Notes: generated from the sequence alone by a model not told the origin. Positions 9,752 through 18,870 are shown, counted from the stretch's first letter. The stretch is 64,000 nucleotides of DNA from Stappia stellulata (GCF_020176715.1 NZ_JAIVMF010000001.1:434001-498000), one strand, 5' to 3'. Numbers and translations: made by a program.

Positions 9752-10243
9752 ATGCATGCCGCGGCACGGGCGCTCACCGCGCTCAACAAGGCGCTGTTTT
9801 CGCTCACCAAGTGGCTGGTCTATGCGATTGCCGGCCTGATGCTCTTCGAGGTGTTTTCCCGCTACAGCCTGGAAAACCCGACCTCCTGGGCGCCGGAACT
9901 CGCGACCCTGCTGTTCGGCCCGTTCTTCCTGCTCGGCGGCCCCTATCTGCTGCACAGCGGCGGACATGTCGCCGTCGATATCCTTTCGGCACGCGCCAGC
10001 GGCCGTCTGGCGGTCGTGCTGAAGATCTGCGCCGCGCTGCTGGCGCTGCTCTTCGGCGCGATCCTCTTGTGGTTCAGCGCCCCGCTCGCCCATCAGTCCT
10101 ACACCTACGCCGAGACCAGCTATTCCGCCTGGAACCCGGTGATCTGGCCGGTCAAGGCGGTGCTGCCGCTCGCCGCCCTGCTCCTCATGCTGCAGGCGCT
10201 CGCCGAGCTTGTCTTTCTGACGCCCGAGCGGGGAGCGACGTGA
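9752..10243 (+). CDS. TRAP transporter small membrane subunit (DctQ)
   Basis: 163 residues with four predicted membrane segments (about 20-40, 50-72, 88-108, 128-150), typical of DctQ. It couples the binding protein to the large permease. Its TGA overlaps the ATG of dctM (TGATG), so the two are translationally coupled. Confidence 0.88.
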   Translation: MHAAARALTALNKALFSLTKWLVYAIAGLMLFEVFSRYSLENPTSWAPELATLLFGPFFLLGGPYLLHSGGHVAVDILSARASGRLAVVLKICAALLALLFGAILLWFSAPLAHQSYTYAETSYSAWNPVIWPVKAVLPLAALLLMLQALAELVFLTPERGAT

Positions 10244-11565
10244 TGGAATCCTCGTTCATTCTCGTCGGCATGTTCGCCTCGCTCGTGCTGCTGATGCTCA
10301 CCGGCGCGGGACTGGCCTTCGTGCTGGGTGCCATCGCCTTTCTCGCCACCGTCACCATCTGGGGGCCGAGCGCGCTGATCGTCACCGTGCTCAACACCTT
10401 CGAGACGATGACGTCGGAAGCGTTGATGGCGATCCCGCTCTATGTGCTGATGGCCTCGATCCTGCAGAAATCCTCGATCATCGACGACCTCTACACGGCG
10501 ATGGAAACCTGGTTCCAGGGCCTGTCCGGCGGGCTTGCCATTGGCACCATCGTGATCTGCACGATCATGGCGGCCATGACCGGCGTCGTCGGCGCGGCGG
10601 TGGCAGCCATGGGCATTCTCGCCCTGCCCTCGATGCTGGCGCGGCGCTACCACCCGCCGCTGGCGCTCGGCGCGATCTGCGCCGGCGGCACGCTCGGCAT
10701 TCTCATTCCGCCCTCGGTCGTCACCATCGTCTATGCGATCACCGCCCAGATCTCGATCGGCAAGATGTTCATCGCCGGTGTCGTGCCGGGCATCATCCTG
10801 GCAACCGGCTATTGCCTCTATATCTACATCCGCGTGCGGCTGAACCCGTCGCTGGCGCCGGTCGCCGAACCCGTCGCCCGCGTCAGCCTTGCCGCCCGGC
10901 TTGCCACGCTGAAGACGCTGGTGCTGCCGGCCTTCGTCATCACCAGCGTGCTCGGCACGATCTACATGGGTCTTGCCACGCCGACGGAAGCCGCCGCCGT
11001 CGGCGTGCTCGGCGCGCTGGTGTCCGCGGCTATTTCCGGGCGCCTGAAGCTCTCCAGCCTGTCGTCCGCGGCAACCGACACGCTGCGCGTCACCGCCATG
11101 ATCCTGTGGATCACCATCGGCGCGCGCGCCTTCATCTCGGTCTTCGTCGCCACCGGCGGCGCGGACTCCGTGCTCGGCTTCGTGGAGACGCTCGAGGCTT
11201 CGCGCTGGGTGGTGCTGGGCGCCATGCTGCTGGTGCTGATCCTGCTCGGGCTGTTCCTGGACGAGATCGGCATCATCCTCTTGTGCGTACCGGTCTTCCT
11301 GCCCATCGTGAAGACGCTCGGCTTCGATCCGCTGTGGTTCGGCGTGCTCTTCATGATCACCGCGCAGATGGCCTATATCACCCCGCCCTTCGGCTACACG
11401 CTGTTCTACCTGAAGGGCGTGCTGCCCGAGGGGATCGGCATCGGCCAAGTCTATCGCGGCGTGCTGCCGTTCTTCGCGATCCAGCTCGTGGTTCTCGTAC
11501 TCTTCATCCTGTTCCCGGATATCGTCACCTGGCTGCCGGAAGCGGCGTCCGCGAGGCTGAAGTAA
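10243..11565 (+). CDS. TRAP transporter large permease (DctM)
   Basis: 440 residues, strongly hydrophobic throughout, with the DctM signature segments GTLGILIPPSVVTIVYAI and YITPPFGYTLFYLKG. It forms the sodium-driven translocation channel with DctQ. The start overlaps the dctQ stop and the stop lies 5 bases before mvaB. Confidence 0.93.
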   Translation: MESSFILVGMFASLVLLMLTGAGLAFVLGAIAFLATVTIWGPSALIVTVLNTFETMTSEALMAIPLYVLMASILQKSSIIDDLYTAMETWFQGLSGGLAIGTIVICTIMAAMTGVVGAAVAAMGILALPSMLARRYHPPLALGAICAGGTLGILIPPSVVTIVYAITAQISIGKMFIAGVVPGIILATGYCLYIYIRVRLNPSLAPVAEPVARVSLAARLATLKTLVLPAFVITSVLGTIYMGLATPTEAAAVGVLGALVSAAISGRLKLSSLSSAATDTLRVTAMILWITIGARAFISVFVATGGADSVLGFVETLEASRWVVLGAMLLVLILLGLFLDEIGIILLCVPVFLPIVKTLGFDPLWFGVLFMITAQMAYITPPFGYTLFYLKGVLPEGIGIGQVYRGVLPFFAIQLVVLVLFILFPDIVTWLPEAASARLK

Positions 11566-11569
11566 AGCC

Positions 11570-12433
11570 ATGACCACGGACCGCGTCACCCTCTTCGAGG
11601 TCGGCCCCCGCGACGGGCTGCAGAACATCAAGGTCTTCGTGCCGACCAAGGACAAGATCGCGCTGGTCAACGCCCTGTCACGGACGGGGCTGACCAAGAT
11701 CGAGGCGGCGAGTTTCGTCAGTCCGCGCTGGGTGCCGCAAATGGCCGATGGCGCCGAGGTGGTGGCGGGGATCGAACGCGTTCCCGGCGTTGCAATCGCC
11801 GCGCTGACGCCGAATCTCAAGGGCTATCAGGCGGCAAAAGCGGCGCGTGTCGACGAGGTCGCGGTCTTCGCCTCGGCCTCCGAAGGCTTCAGCCGGGCCA
11901 ATCTCAATTGCTCGATCGCCGAGAGCCTGGAGCGGTTCCGGCCGCTGATGGAGGAGGCGCACGCCGACGGCATGCCGGTGCGCGGCTATCTCTCCTGCGT
12001 GATCGCCTGCCCCTATGATGGCGCGACCGCACCGAAGGCGGTGGCAGGGGTGGCCGAAAAACTTCTGGAAATGGGCTGCTACGAGATTTCGCTGGGCGAC
12101 ACCATCGGCGCGGGCAATTCCGCGTCGCTGTCCGCCCTGCTCGACGCCGTGCTGGACCGGATCCCGGCCAAAAAGCTCGTCGGGCATTTCCACGACACCG
12201 GCGGCACGGCGCTTGAGATGATCGAGGTGGCTCTCGAGCGGGGCTTGCGGGTGTTCGATGCCTCCGCCGGCGGGCTTGGCGGCTGTCCCTATGCGCCGGG
12301 CGCACGCGGCAATGTCGACACGCTGGCGGCGCTGCGCCGGATCGAGGCGCTCGGCTTTTCCTGCGGCATCGACTCCGCCGCACTGGAAGAGGCCACGCGG
12401 ATCGCGGCGCGGATCGGCTCCGCAGTCGACTAA
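11570..12433 (+). CDS. mvaB: Hydroxymethylglutaryl-CoA lyase
   Basis: 287-residue TIM-barrel lyase cleaving HMG-CoA to acetyl-CoA and acetoacetate. Visible family features are VGPRDGLQN at the N-terminus, the metal ligands in GHFHDTGG, and the signature GGLGGCPYAPGARGNVDT containing the active-site Cys. It completes mevalonate to HMG-CoA to central metabolism when combined with mvaA. The same chemistry serves leucine degradation, but no leucine genes are present here. Confidence 0.9.
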   Translation: MTTDRVTLFEVGPRDGLQNIKVFVPTKDKIALVNALSRTGLTKIEAASFVSPRWVPQMADGAEVVAGIERVPGVAIAALTPNLKGYQAAKAARVDEVAVFASASEGFSRANLNCSIAESLERFRPLMEEAHADGMPVRGYLSCVIACPYDGATAPKAVAGVAEKLLEMGCYEISLGDTIGAGNSASLSALLDAVLDRIPAKKLVGHFHDTGGTALEMIEVALERGLRVFDASAGGLGGCPYAPGARGNVDTLAALRRIEALGFSCGIDSAALEEATRIAARIGSAVD

Positions 12434-12437
12434 ACTG

Positions 12438-12491
12438 AAAAAATCCGGCCGCACGGGGCAAGAGGCAAGCGATGTCGCCCCGCGCGGCCGG
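12438..12491 (-). terminator. Strong terminator between mvaB and fasciclin gene
   Basis: A 15-base stem with one mismatch (12445-12459 with 12477-12491) around a 17-base loop. Read on the minus strand it is followed by ATTTTTTC, so it terminates the fasciclin gene. On the plus strand the hairpin may also slow transcription leaving mvaB. Confidence 0.7.
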
Positions 12492-12534
12492 CCGCTCCGC
12501 CGTCATCGCTGAAGGCGGAGCGAAGCGAAACCGC

Positions 12535-13107
12535 TTACGACTTCGGCAGAAGCACGCCGTCGATCACATGGATGACGCCGTTCGACTGGTCGACATCGGC
12601 AATCGTGACGGTGGCCATGTTGCCCTGACCGTCCTCGATCACGATCTTTCCGTCCTTGGTGCGGGCGGTGAACTCGCAACCGCCCACGGTCTTGACCGGA
12701 TGCGCGCCGCCGTCGTCGGCGATCATCTTGTTGATCGCGTCCGACATCGCATCGGCGGCGACCACATGACAGGTCAGGATCTTGGTGAGCTGGTCCTTGT
12801 TCTCCGGCTTCAGCAGGCCTGCCACCGTGCCCTCGGGAAGCTTGTCGAAGGCGTCATTGGTCGGCGCGAAGACGGTGAACGGCCCCTCGCCCATCAGCGT
12901 TTCGGCCAGGCCCGCCGCCTGCACCGCGGCCACCAGCGTGGTGTGGTCCTTGGAGTTGACGGCGTTTTCGACGATCGTCTTGTCGGCATACATCGGCGCG
13001 CCGCCGACCATCGGGTTGGACGCCTTCGCCACACCGGTCGCGACCGCGGCGGTGACGACTGCGGTGACGGCGGCCGTCGCCAGAAGGGTCTTTGCTTCCT
13101 TGATCAT
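12535..13107 (-). CDS. Secreted fasciclin (FAS1) domain protein
   Basis: 190 residues: an N-terminal signal segment (about 7-30, Ala/Val-rich, ending AKAS) and one FAS1 domain (about 42-188) with the H1 motif GPFTVFAPTNDAFDKL and the terminal H2-like region GVIHVIDGVLLP. FAS1 proteins mediate adhesion or act as extracytoplasmic ligand domains. It sits 200 bases downstream of an ECF sigma/anti-sigma pair on the same strand, a recurrent association, so it is a probable regulon member. Exact role unknown. Confidence 0.9.
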   Translation of the reverse strand: MIKEAKTLLATAAVTAVVTAAVATGVAKASNPMVGGAPMYADKTIVENAVNSKDHTTLVAAVQAAGLAETLMGEGPFTVFAPTNDAFDKLPEGTVAGLLKPENKDQLTKILTCHVVAADAMSDAINKMIADDGGAHPVKTVGGCEFTARTKDGKIVIEDGQGNMATVTIADVDQSNGVIHVIDGVLLPKS

Positions 13108-13252
13108 ACGTCTCTCCTGTCAGTTCCAAATCTGGGTGACCGCGCCGGGCGAGCGGTTTCGATCGTTGCGGTCAGGGGAGTTACCGGCGGGCGGAGAGAA
13201 AAGTTTCAGGACAGGCGATCACACGCCCGTGAGCGGGTGCCGGGCAGACACG

Positions 13253-13281
13253 AAAATGGGCCGCGCCCGATGGCGCAGCCC
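13253..13281 (-). terminator. Terminator of the sigma/anti-sigma operon
   Basis: On the minus strand GGGCTGCGCC, a 3-base loop and GGGCGCGGCCC form a stem followed by ATTTTCG, about 30 bases after the anti-sigma stop. It separates that operon from the fasciclin gene, which would then need its own promoter. Confidence 0.55.
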
Positions 13282-13309
13282 CTGACGCAGGCAGGACGGG
13301 TCGGAGGAT

Positions 13310-13999
13310 CTAGTCCGGAATGAGCTGGCCGGAATAGACCACCGGGCCGGTGGGAGCGCCGGTCGGCGAGCCGCCGCGCGGTTCCACGCTGACCGCGAGC
13401 ACGCCATCGGCGGCGATGCCGTTGCGGTCCAGATCGGCCGTTATGGGAGTGGACACGTCGATGACGCCGAGCGACCGCGGTGCTAAATCCGGGCCGACGT
13501 ACCAAAGCTCAAGATCGTTGTCCTCCGGCTTTTCCGCCGAGACGGGCCGCACGCTGACCTGACGGCCGGCGAGATCCACCTTGACGATCAGGGCGGGCAG
13601 GCCCGCGTCGCGGTTGACGACGGCGATATAGGACTGCCCCTGCGGCGGCGGCAGGACGTCGCGGATATAGTAGCCTGACCCCAGGCCGATCATCAGCGCG
13701 ACAAAGCCGGCCGCATAGGCCAGCCGTGCCCGTCCGTGTCCGCGCGCCGGCGCATCCTCGATCGACACGGTCACTGCCTCGCGGTCCAGCTCGGCCTCGA
13801 TAAGCGGCAGCAGGCCGTCCGGTGCGGGCAACTCCTCAAGGGTCTGCGACAAGGGCGCCAGACGGGTCTCCCAGGCCTCTATTTCGCGGGCGAGACGGGC
13901 GTCGTCGACGCGCAACCGCTCCACCCGGCGCCGGTCCGCGGCGGAAAGCGTGCCGAGGACATATTCCCCGGCCAGTGCTGTGCATTCGTCGTCCGTCAT
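13310..13999 (-). CDS. Anti-sigma factor, RskA-like, single membrane span
   Basis: 229 residues from ATG 13999, which overlaps the sigma-factor stop as ATGA. The cytoplasmic N-terminus (TDDECTALAGEYVLGTLSAADRRR) matches anti-sigma-K type domains. One membrane helix lies near 92-112 (AYAAGFVALMIGLGSGYYI), followed by a periplasmic RskA domain with paired tryptophan/carboxylate-rich segments (DNDLELWYVGPD). No zinc-binding HxxxCxxC is present. It should sequester the co-encoded ECF sigma until a periplasmic signal triggers release. Confidence 0.88.
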   Translation of the reverse strand: MTDDECTALAGEYVLGTLSAADRRRVERLRVDDARLAREIEAWETRLAPLSQTLEELPAPDGLLPLIEAELDREAVTVSIEDAPARGHGRARLAYAAGFVALMIGLGSGYYIRDVLPPPQGQSYIAVVNRDAGLPALIVKVDLAGRQVSVRPVSAEKPEDNDLELWYVGPDLAPRSLGVIDVSTPITADLDRNGIAADGVLAVSVEPRGGSPTGAPTGPVVYSGQLIPD

Positions 14000-14586
14000 G
14001 AGGTGCCCAAACACGTCTTCAGGGCGGCAAGCCCTCGAAACAGCCACGTCTTGATCGTCCCGACCGGACGGTCGAAACGCTCGCTCAGATCCTCGCGGGA
14101 GTATCCTTCATAATAGGCAAGCAGCACGCAGCGCCTGTGATCGCTCTCCAGGCTTGCCAGACACGCCTTCAGCGCCTCCAGATCCCAGGGAGCGGGATGT
14201 TCGGTCGGATCCGCAACCCGCATCATCGGATCCTCGTCGTCCTCGCCGCGCGCGCCGTCGAACAGGGCGCTTGCCCGTCCGCGCGCGCGAACCGCATCGA
14301 TGGCGGCGTTGCGCGCGATGGTCACGAGCCATGTCACCGGCGCGGCGCGCGTCGGATCGAACCCGTCCGCGTAACGCCAGACCCGGAGATAGGCCTCCTG
14401 CATCACGTCCTCGGCGAGGGACCTGTCCTTGCAGATACCGAGCACCGCGCCGAAAAGTTTCGCGCTGGTTCGCCCGTAGAGATCGCGGAACGCCATCCGG
14501 TCGCCGACAGCGACCGCGTCAAGCAGCCCGGCCAGATCGGATGCGGAGGATGTCGCATCCGCGGATGCGCCAGAAGCAATTGTCAT
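13996..14586 (-). CDS. ECF sigma factor (RpoE/SigK-like)
   Basis: 196 residues with sigma-2 (about 45-105, DVMQEAYLRVWRYADGFDP) and sigma-4 (about 135-190, LAYYEGYSREDLSERFDRP then VGTIKTWLFRGLAAL). Translationally coupled to the RskA-like anti-sigma factor. The neighbouring exported fasciclin and DUF7282-type genes flank the pair on either side, suggesting a small cell-surface regulon. The activating stress cannot be read from the sequence. Confidence 0.92.
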   Translation of the reverse strand: MTIASGASADATSSASDLAGLLDAVAVGDRMAFRDLYGRTSAKLFGAVLGICKDRSLAEDVMQEAYLRVWRYADGFDPTRAAPVTWLVTIARNAAIDAVRARGRASALFDGARGEDDEDPMMRVADPTEHPAPWDLEALKACLASLESDHRRCVLLAYYEGYSREDLSERFDRPVGTIKTWLFRGLAALKTCLGTS

Positions 14587-14849
14587 TCAGCAGAGACTCC
14601 CGTCTGCACAACCTATGACAAGAAACACCGGACCTGTCGAATGCCTGTGATTCAAGAACGGCCCCATCGTCGCGGCGCGGCGGCACACAATCAAGCCCGC
14701 ATCGCCCGAACCCGGCCCGGCAGAAAAATTTCCGGTTTTTCCCGGGTCCCTTGAAACCTTTTGCCCGGTCGCACGGTAGCTCCTTCATGCACGGCCGGAA
14801 AGCCGACGCTTTTTTCGCAACGACGCAGCAAGAAACAGCAGGAGCCATC

Positions 14850-15254
14850 ATGAAGCGCATTCTCCTTTCCATCGCCCTGATCGCCGCCGCCGGCACCGCT
14901 TCCGCCGACGACCACGCGATGGGCGTCGAAGCCATGGACCAGTCGGTCGCAAACGGCATCGTGTCGGCCGCCAAGGTGACGGCCGAGAACAACGGCTGGC
15001 TGGTGGTGCACCGCACCGACGGCAGCAAGCCCGGCCCCGTTGTCGGCTACGCCCCGATCCGCGCCGGCGAGACCACCGACGTCGCCGCGATCCTCAGCGA
15101 GCCGGTCGCATCCGGCGACAAGCTGATGCTGATGGTCCACGGCGAGGACGGCGGCATGAAGACCGGCGGCTTCGAATATTCGCTGGGCGCCAAGGAAGAC
15201 GGGCCGGTCAAGGTCGACGGCAAGCTGGTGATGACCGTCATCACCGCGCAATAA
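14850..15254 (+). CDS. Small exported DUF7282-type protein
   Basis: 134 residues with a clear signal peptide (MKRILLSIALIAAAGTASA, cleavage near 19-20). The mature part is a compact beta-rich domain with VVHRTDGSKPGPVVGYAPI, similar to DUF7282 proteins described by others as surface-associated. ATG 14850 is chosen for the GGAG 6 bases upstream. It is divergent from the ECF sigma gene and its upstream region contains GAAACC (14753-14758), 15 bases, then CGGTA (14774-14778), a possible ECF promoter. Confidence 0.75.
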   Translation: MKRILLSIALIAAAGTASADDHAMGVEAMDQSVANGIVSAAKVTAENNGWLVVHRTDGSKPGPVVGYAPIRAGETTDVAAILSEPVASGDKLMLMVHGEDGGMKTGGFEYSLGAKEDGPVKVDGKLVMTVITAQ

Positions 15255-15321
15255 CGCCGGCGGAAGACCGGCGACGCGGGACGAGCGGCCCCATCGGCTC
15301 CCCTCCCCGTCCCGCGCGACA

Positions 15322-15365
15322 GGACGAAAAAGGCGCCCGGACAGGCCGTCTTTTTCGTCCTTTTC
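15322..15365. terminator. Bidirectional terminator between convergent genes
   Basis: GGACGAAAAAG (15322-15332) and CTTTTTCGTCC (15350-15360) are perfect complements, giving U-rich ends in both directions. It lies between the DUF7282 gene (ending 15254) and the convergent minus-strand hydrolase gene (ending 15398). Confidence 0.75.
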
Positions 15366-15397
15366 ATTGAATCGGCTTTCGTGGCGGCCAGCGAAGG

Positions 15398-16378
15398 CTA
15401 CTCCCATTCAAGTTCGCTGAACGCCTGCTGGGCATTGCGCTTCGCCAGCGCCTCGAACTGGAGAAGGTGGGCGAAGGCCTGCTGGTCGACCTCGACCGAT
15501 CCGATCATGTCGCCGCCCGCCTCGATATGCGCGCGCATGCGATCGCGAAGGTTCACCAGATAGGCCAGTGTGTCGGCCTGCGCCCGCGCCAGATCGATGG
15601 GCTCCCCGTGGCCTGGAACGACATGCGCCGGCTTGAGCGCCGCGATTGCCTCAAAGGCCTCGATCCAGCCGCGCAGGCTGGAGACGTCGAGCAGGCCGAG
15701 CAGGCGGTCGGCGAAGACGATATCGCCCGAAAACACCACCCGTTCGTCGGCAAGCCAGACGAAGCTGTCGCCCGGCGTATGGGCCGGAGCGGGATGCACG
15801 ATCTCGATGCGCCGCCCGCCGACCTCGATTTCCATGCGATCCTCGAAGGTCTCCGGCGCATGGATCGCCTCTGTGCCGTCGAGCGCGGGGCCGAGCAACT
15901 GGCCCAGCATGGTGAACTGAAGCGAGGCCCGCGATTTCTGGTCCGCGACGGCCGCGGCGGAGGCGATCACCCGCGCGCCACGCTCCATCCAATAGGCATT
16001 GCCGAGCCATCGATGGTCCTGCCCGCCGGTATCGATGACAAGCACCACCGGCTTGTCGCTCACGGTCGCAATCGCCGCGTCGAGCGCAGCGGCGCCTTTC
16101 CGGCTGCCGCCCGGATCGACCAGCACCAGCCCGGCGTCGGTGTCGATCACCCCGAAGGTCGCGTTGTTGGCAAGATTGTCGGGCGAGCGCTGCGCAAGCT
16201 CTCCGACGATGGCAAACGTCGTGGCGGTCACGGGCAGAACGCGCAGCTCAGACGCCGCGCGCGCAAGATCGGCCCTCCCCAAGACCGCAAGGGCAACCGC
16301 GACAACCAGAACTCCTGCCACACGGCGCAAGGGTCGATGGCGCGGCTCAGGCGTCCCCGTTTGATGTTGGATCGTCAT
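15398..16378 (-). CDS. Exported metallo-beta-lactamase-fold protein with altered metal site
   Basis: 326 residues from ATG 16378 (GGGAGAGGGTGG upstream). An N-terminal hydrophobic leader (about 20-42) suggests export. The MBL fold elements are recognisable: VDPGGS, a downstream His in PAPAHTPGDS, the bridging Asp in VVFSGDIVF, and VVPGHGEP. The usual HxHxDH loop, however, reads TGGQDH near residue 119, so both leading histidines are missing while the DH pair is kept. It resembles SoxH or quinoprotein-associated metallohydrolases, but activity is uncertain. Confidence 0.75.
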   Translation of the reverse strand: MTIQHQTGTPEPRHRPLRRVAGVLVVAVALAVLGRADLARAASELRVLPVTATTFAIVGELAQRSPDNLANNATFGVIDTDAGLVLVDPGGSRKGAAALDAAIATVSDKPVVLVIDTGGQDHRWLGNAYWMERGARVIASAAAVADQKSRASLQFTMLGQLLGPALDGTEAIHAPETFEDRMEIEVGGRRIEIVHPAPAHTPGDSFVWLADERVVFSGDIVFADRLLGLLDVSSLRGWIEAFEAIAALKPAHVVPGHGEPIDLARAQADTLAYLVNLRDRMRAHIEAGGDMIGSVEVDQQAFAHLLQFEALAKRNAQQAFSELEWE

Positions 16379-16625
16379 GTCCACCCTCTCCCTTCTGCCT
16401 TTCACCGGCCCGACGAACGACAGACCCGCGCGCGGCGGGAACCGGATGTCCCTGCCATTTCGATTTTCGTCCTCTCCGATTTGTCTGAAGGGCGACAATG
16501 ACCTGCGTCAAAACATGACAATAATTTCGAATATATGATTTAATGAAATATATGGGGAGTCGACTGGTGAATGCCGTTTTCGCCAATCTGGGCACGCTAA
16601 TTATATACAAAGGATATGGGTTTTA

Positions 16626-16655
16626 TTGATTAATAACATCGTTAAATTTTACAAT
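16626..16655 (+). promoter_or_regulatory. Candidate promoter of diguanylate cyclase gene
   Basis: TTGATT (16626-16631), 18 bases, TACAAT (16650-16655) in an unusually AT-rich stretch (about 16505-16665). The surrounding 16379-16731 gap holds no gene; the first 130 bases are ordinary GC-rich leader of the minus-strand hydrolase. Confidence 0.35.
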
Positions 16656-16731
16656 TAAAGCACTTGTCGTGCGAGCCGGCAGAAAAGCCGGACCCGACAG
16701 CCCCTTCCGACCAACAGCCGAGATCACCTGC

Positions 16732-18006
16732 ATGGCATTTGTCCCCGACGACCAGAAATCCCTGACGTCCCTCGTCAACGCGATCGGGGCGAGTGCCGCG
16801 ATTTTCAGTGCCGACGCACGGGACAATTTCGACATCCTGGCCGCCAACCGCCCCTTTGCGACCATGCTCGATCGCGACACCGACACCATGGCCGGAGCGC
16901 GCCTGTCCGACATTTTTCCCCGCTATCTGACCCAGCCCCTGTCGGAACGCATTGTCGAATGCCTGTCCACGCAAAACACGACGGAAACCGAACTGGTGAT
17001 CGACCGTGGCGGACGGGTCTCCTGGTGGCGGTTCGTCTATTCCCCGATCCTGTCCGGAGAAGGCGCCACCCGTCAGGTCCTGAACACCTGCATCGACATT
17101 ACCGAAAAGAAACTGCTGGAGACCTCGTTGAGCCAGTCGCGCAGCCGGTTTGAGGCCGTTGTCGAAGCCGCCTATGACGGCATTATCTCCGTCGACCGCG
17201 AACATCGCATCGTGCTGTTCAACAGCGCCGCCTGCGAGATCTTCAAGATCGAGCGGGACGCGGCCATCGGTCGCCCACTGGAAACACTGATCCCCTCCCG
17301 GTTTCGCGACAAGCACACCGGCTATCTGGAGGGGTTCAAACGCTCGCCGATCAACTCGCGGCCGATGGAATCGCGCGTCGCGGTCATGGGGCTGCGCTCC
17401 GACGGAACGGAGTTTCCCGCGGAGGTGACAATCGCGAAGATCAAGGTGGGCGACGAGGTCGAATTCACCGCCGTCGTGCGCGACATCTCCGAACGCGCGA
17501 AACTGATCGACGAGTTGCAGCGCGCCGCGATCAAGGATCCGCTGACAGGGGTCTACAACCGCCGCCAATTGTCCAAGATCCTCGTCGACGAAGTCGAACG
17601 CTGCCGCCGCTTCGATCACCTGATGACGCTGGCGATGATCGACCTCAACGGGTTCAAGAGCATCAACGATACCCATGGACATCACATCGGCGACGAGGTT
17701 TTGACCGCCTTCACACGCTGCCTGCGCGCGAACCTGCGCGATGTCGACACCGTCGGCCGCTGGGGCGGCGACGAATTCATGATCATCTGGCCGGAAACCG
17801 GCGAACAGGACGCCGTCCAGGCGGTGAATCGCATCCGCAAGGCCCTTGCCGACGTCGCGCAGTCTCTCTCCGTGGCGGGCGTGTCCATCCACTTCAGCAT
17901 CGGCTTTCAGGAAACCGACGGATCGCTGGAGGCCGAGGAGATGATCCTTCGCGCCGACAAATTGCTCTACCGGGAAAAACGCGCAATCAGCCTGAAGCCG
18001 GCCTGA
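16732..18006 (+). CDS. PAS-PAS diguanylate cyclase
   Basis: 424 residues. Two PAS regions (about 10-125 and 130-250; the second ends in VVRDISERAKLIDELQR) precede a GGDEF domain (about 255-422). The catalytic motif is an intact GGDEF in RWGGDEFMIIW, and the inhibitory I-site RDVD lies exactly five residues before it, so feedback inhibition by c-di-GMP is expected. It makes c-di-GMP from GTP. There is no membrane segment or EAL domain. ATG 16732 is used; a GTG at 16669 is an in-frame alternative. Confidence 0.92.
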   Translation: MAFVPDDQKSLTSLVNAIGASAAIFSADARDNFDILAANRPFATMLDRDTDTMAGARLSDIFPRYLTQPLSERIVECLSTQNTTETELVIDRGGRVSWWRFVYSPILSGEGATRQVLNTCIDITEKKLLETSLSQSRSRFEAVVEAAYDGIISVDREHRIVLFNSAACEIFKIERDAAIGRPLETLIPSRFRDKHTGYLEGFKRSPINSRPMESRVAVMGLRSDGTEFPAEVTIAKIKVGDEVEFTAVVRDISERAKLIDELQRAAIKDPLTGVYNRRQLSKILVDEVERCRRFDHLMTLAMIDLNGFKSINDTHGHHIGDEVLTAFTRCLRANLRDVDTVGRWGGDEFMIIWPETGEQDAVQAVNRIRKALADVAQSLSVAGVSIHFSIGFQETDGSLEAEEMILRADKLLYREKRAISLKPA

Positions 18007-18162
18007 AGCCGGTCTGACCCGCACCCTCCGCGGATCTGAGGATCATCGACCGGGGGCGGCCGGCACGGGCTTTCCGCCCAAAGACCCGACCTGTGCAAAT
18101 CGCCCTGTAGATTATCCCGCATTTTTGTGCATTATTTCCGACAGGACGGAGAGAATGCATAG

Positions 18163-18870
18163 ATGCAAGATTTTGCGACAACGCTGTGGAATGCGGTCGG
18201 GCTGATCCTTCTGGGCGATGCCGATCTGATCGAGATCATCGCGCTGTCCCTGCGGGTGACCCTGAGCGCGGTCGTCATTGCCTGCCTGATCGGCCTGCCG
18301 CTCGGCGCGCTAGTCGGTGCGTTCCGCTTTCCCGGGCGCGGGGTCGTGACCGTATTGCTGAACGCGCTGATGGGGCTTCCGCCCGTCGTCGTCGGCCTGG
18401 TCGTCTATCTGATGTTGTCCGCCGCCGGGCCGCTCGGGCCGTTGCGGCTGCTCTACACGCCGACGGCAATGATCATCGCCCAGACGATTCTGGTCACGCC
18501 CATCGTGGCAGCACTCACGCGCCAGGTGATCGAGGATCTGCACAGCGAATATGCCGAACAGTTCGCCTCGCTCGGCGTCGGCCCGCTCGACCGGGTGGCC
18601 GCGCTCTTATGGGATGCGCGCTACAGCCTGCTGACGGTCGCGCTTGCCGGCTTCGGCCGCGCCGTAGCGGAGGTCGGCGCCGTGATCATCGTCGGCGGCA
18701 ACATCAATCACGTCACGCGGGTGATGACGACGACCATCGCGCTGGAGACCTCCAAGGGGAACCTCGAACTCGCGCTGGCGCTCGGCGTCGTGCTTCTCGC
18801 GATCGCGGTGATCGTCAACGCCGCCGTGATGGCCCTGCGCGCCTCCGCCGTGAGGTCCGCCTATGCCTGA
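18163..18870 (+). CDS. tupB: Tungstate ABC transporter permease
   Basis: 235 residues with five to six membrane helices and the permease EAA-like loop VGPLDRVAALLWDARYSLLTVALAGFGRA split by the usual Gly. The TupB-type ending GNINHVTRVMTTTIALETSKGN is characteristic. It overlaps tupC by 8 bases. Gene order here is tupB-tupC-tupA, whereas tupA commonly comes first. Confidence 0.88.
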   Translation: MQDFATTLWNAVGLILLGDADLIEIIALSLRVTLSAVVIACLIGLPLGALVGAFRFPGRGVVTVLLNALMGLPPVVVGLVVYLMLSAAGPLGPLRLLYTPTAMIIAQTILVTPIVAALTRQVIEDLHSEYAEQFASLGVGPLDRVAALLWDARYSLLTVALAGFGRAVAEVGAVIIVGGNINHVTRVMTTTIALETSKGNLELALALGVVLLAIAVIVNAAVMALRASAVRSAYA

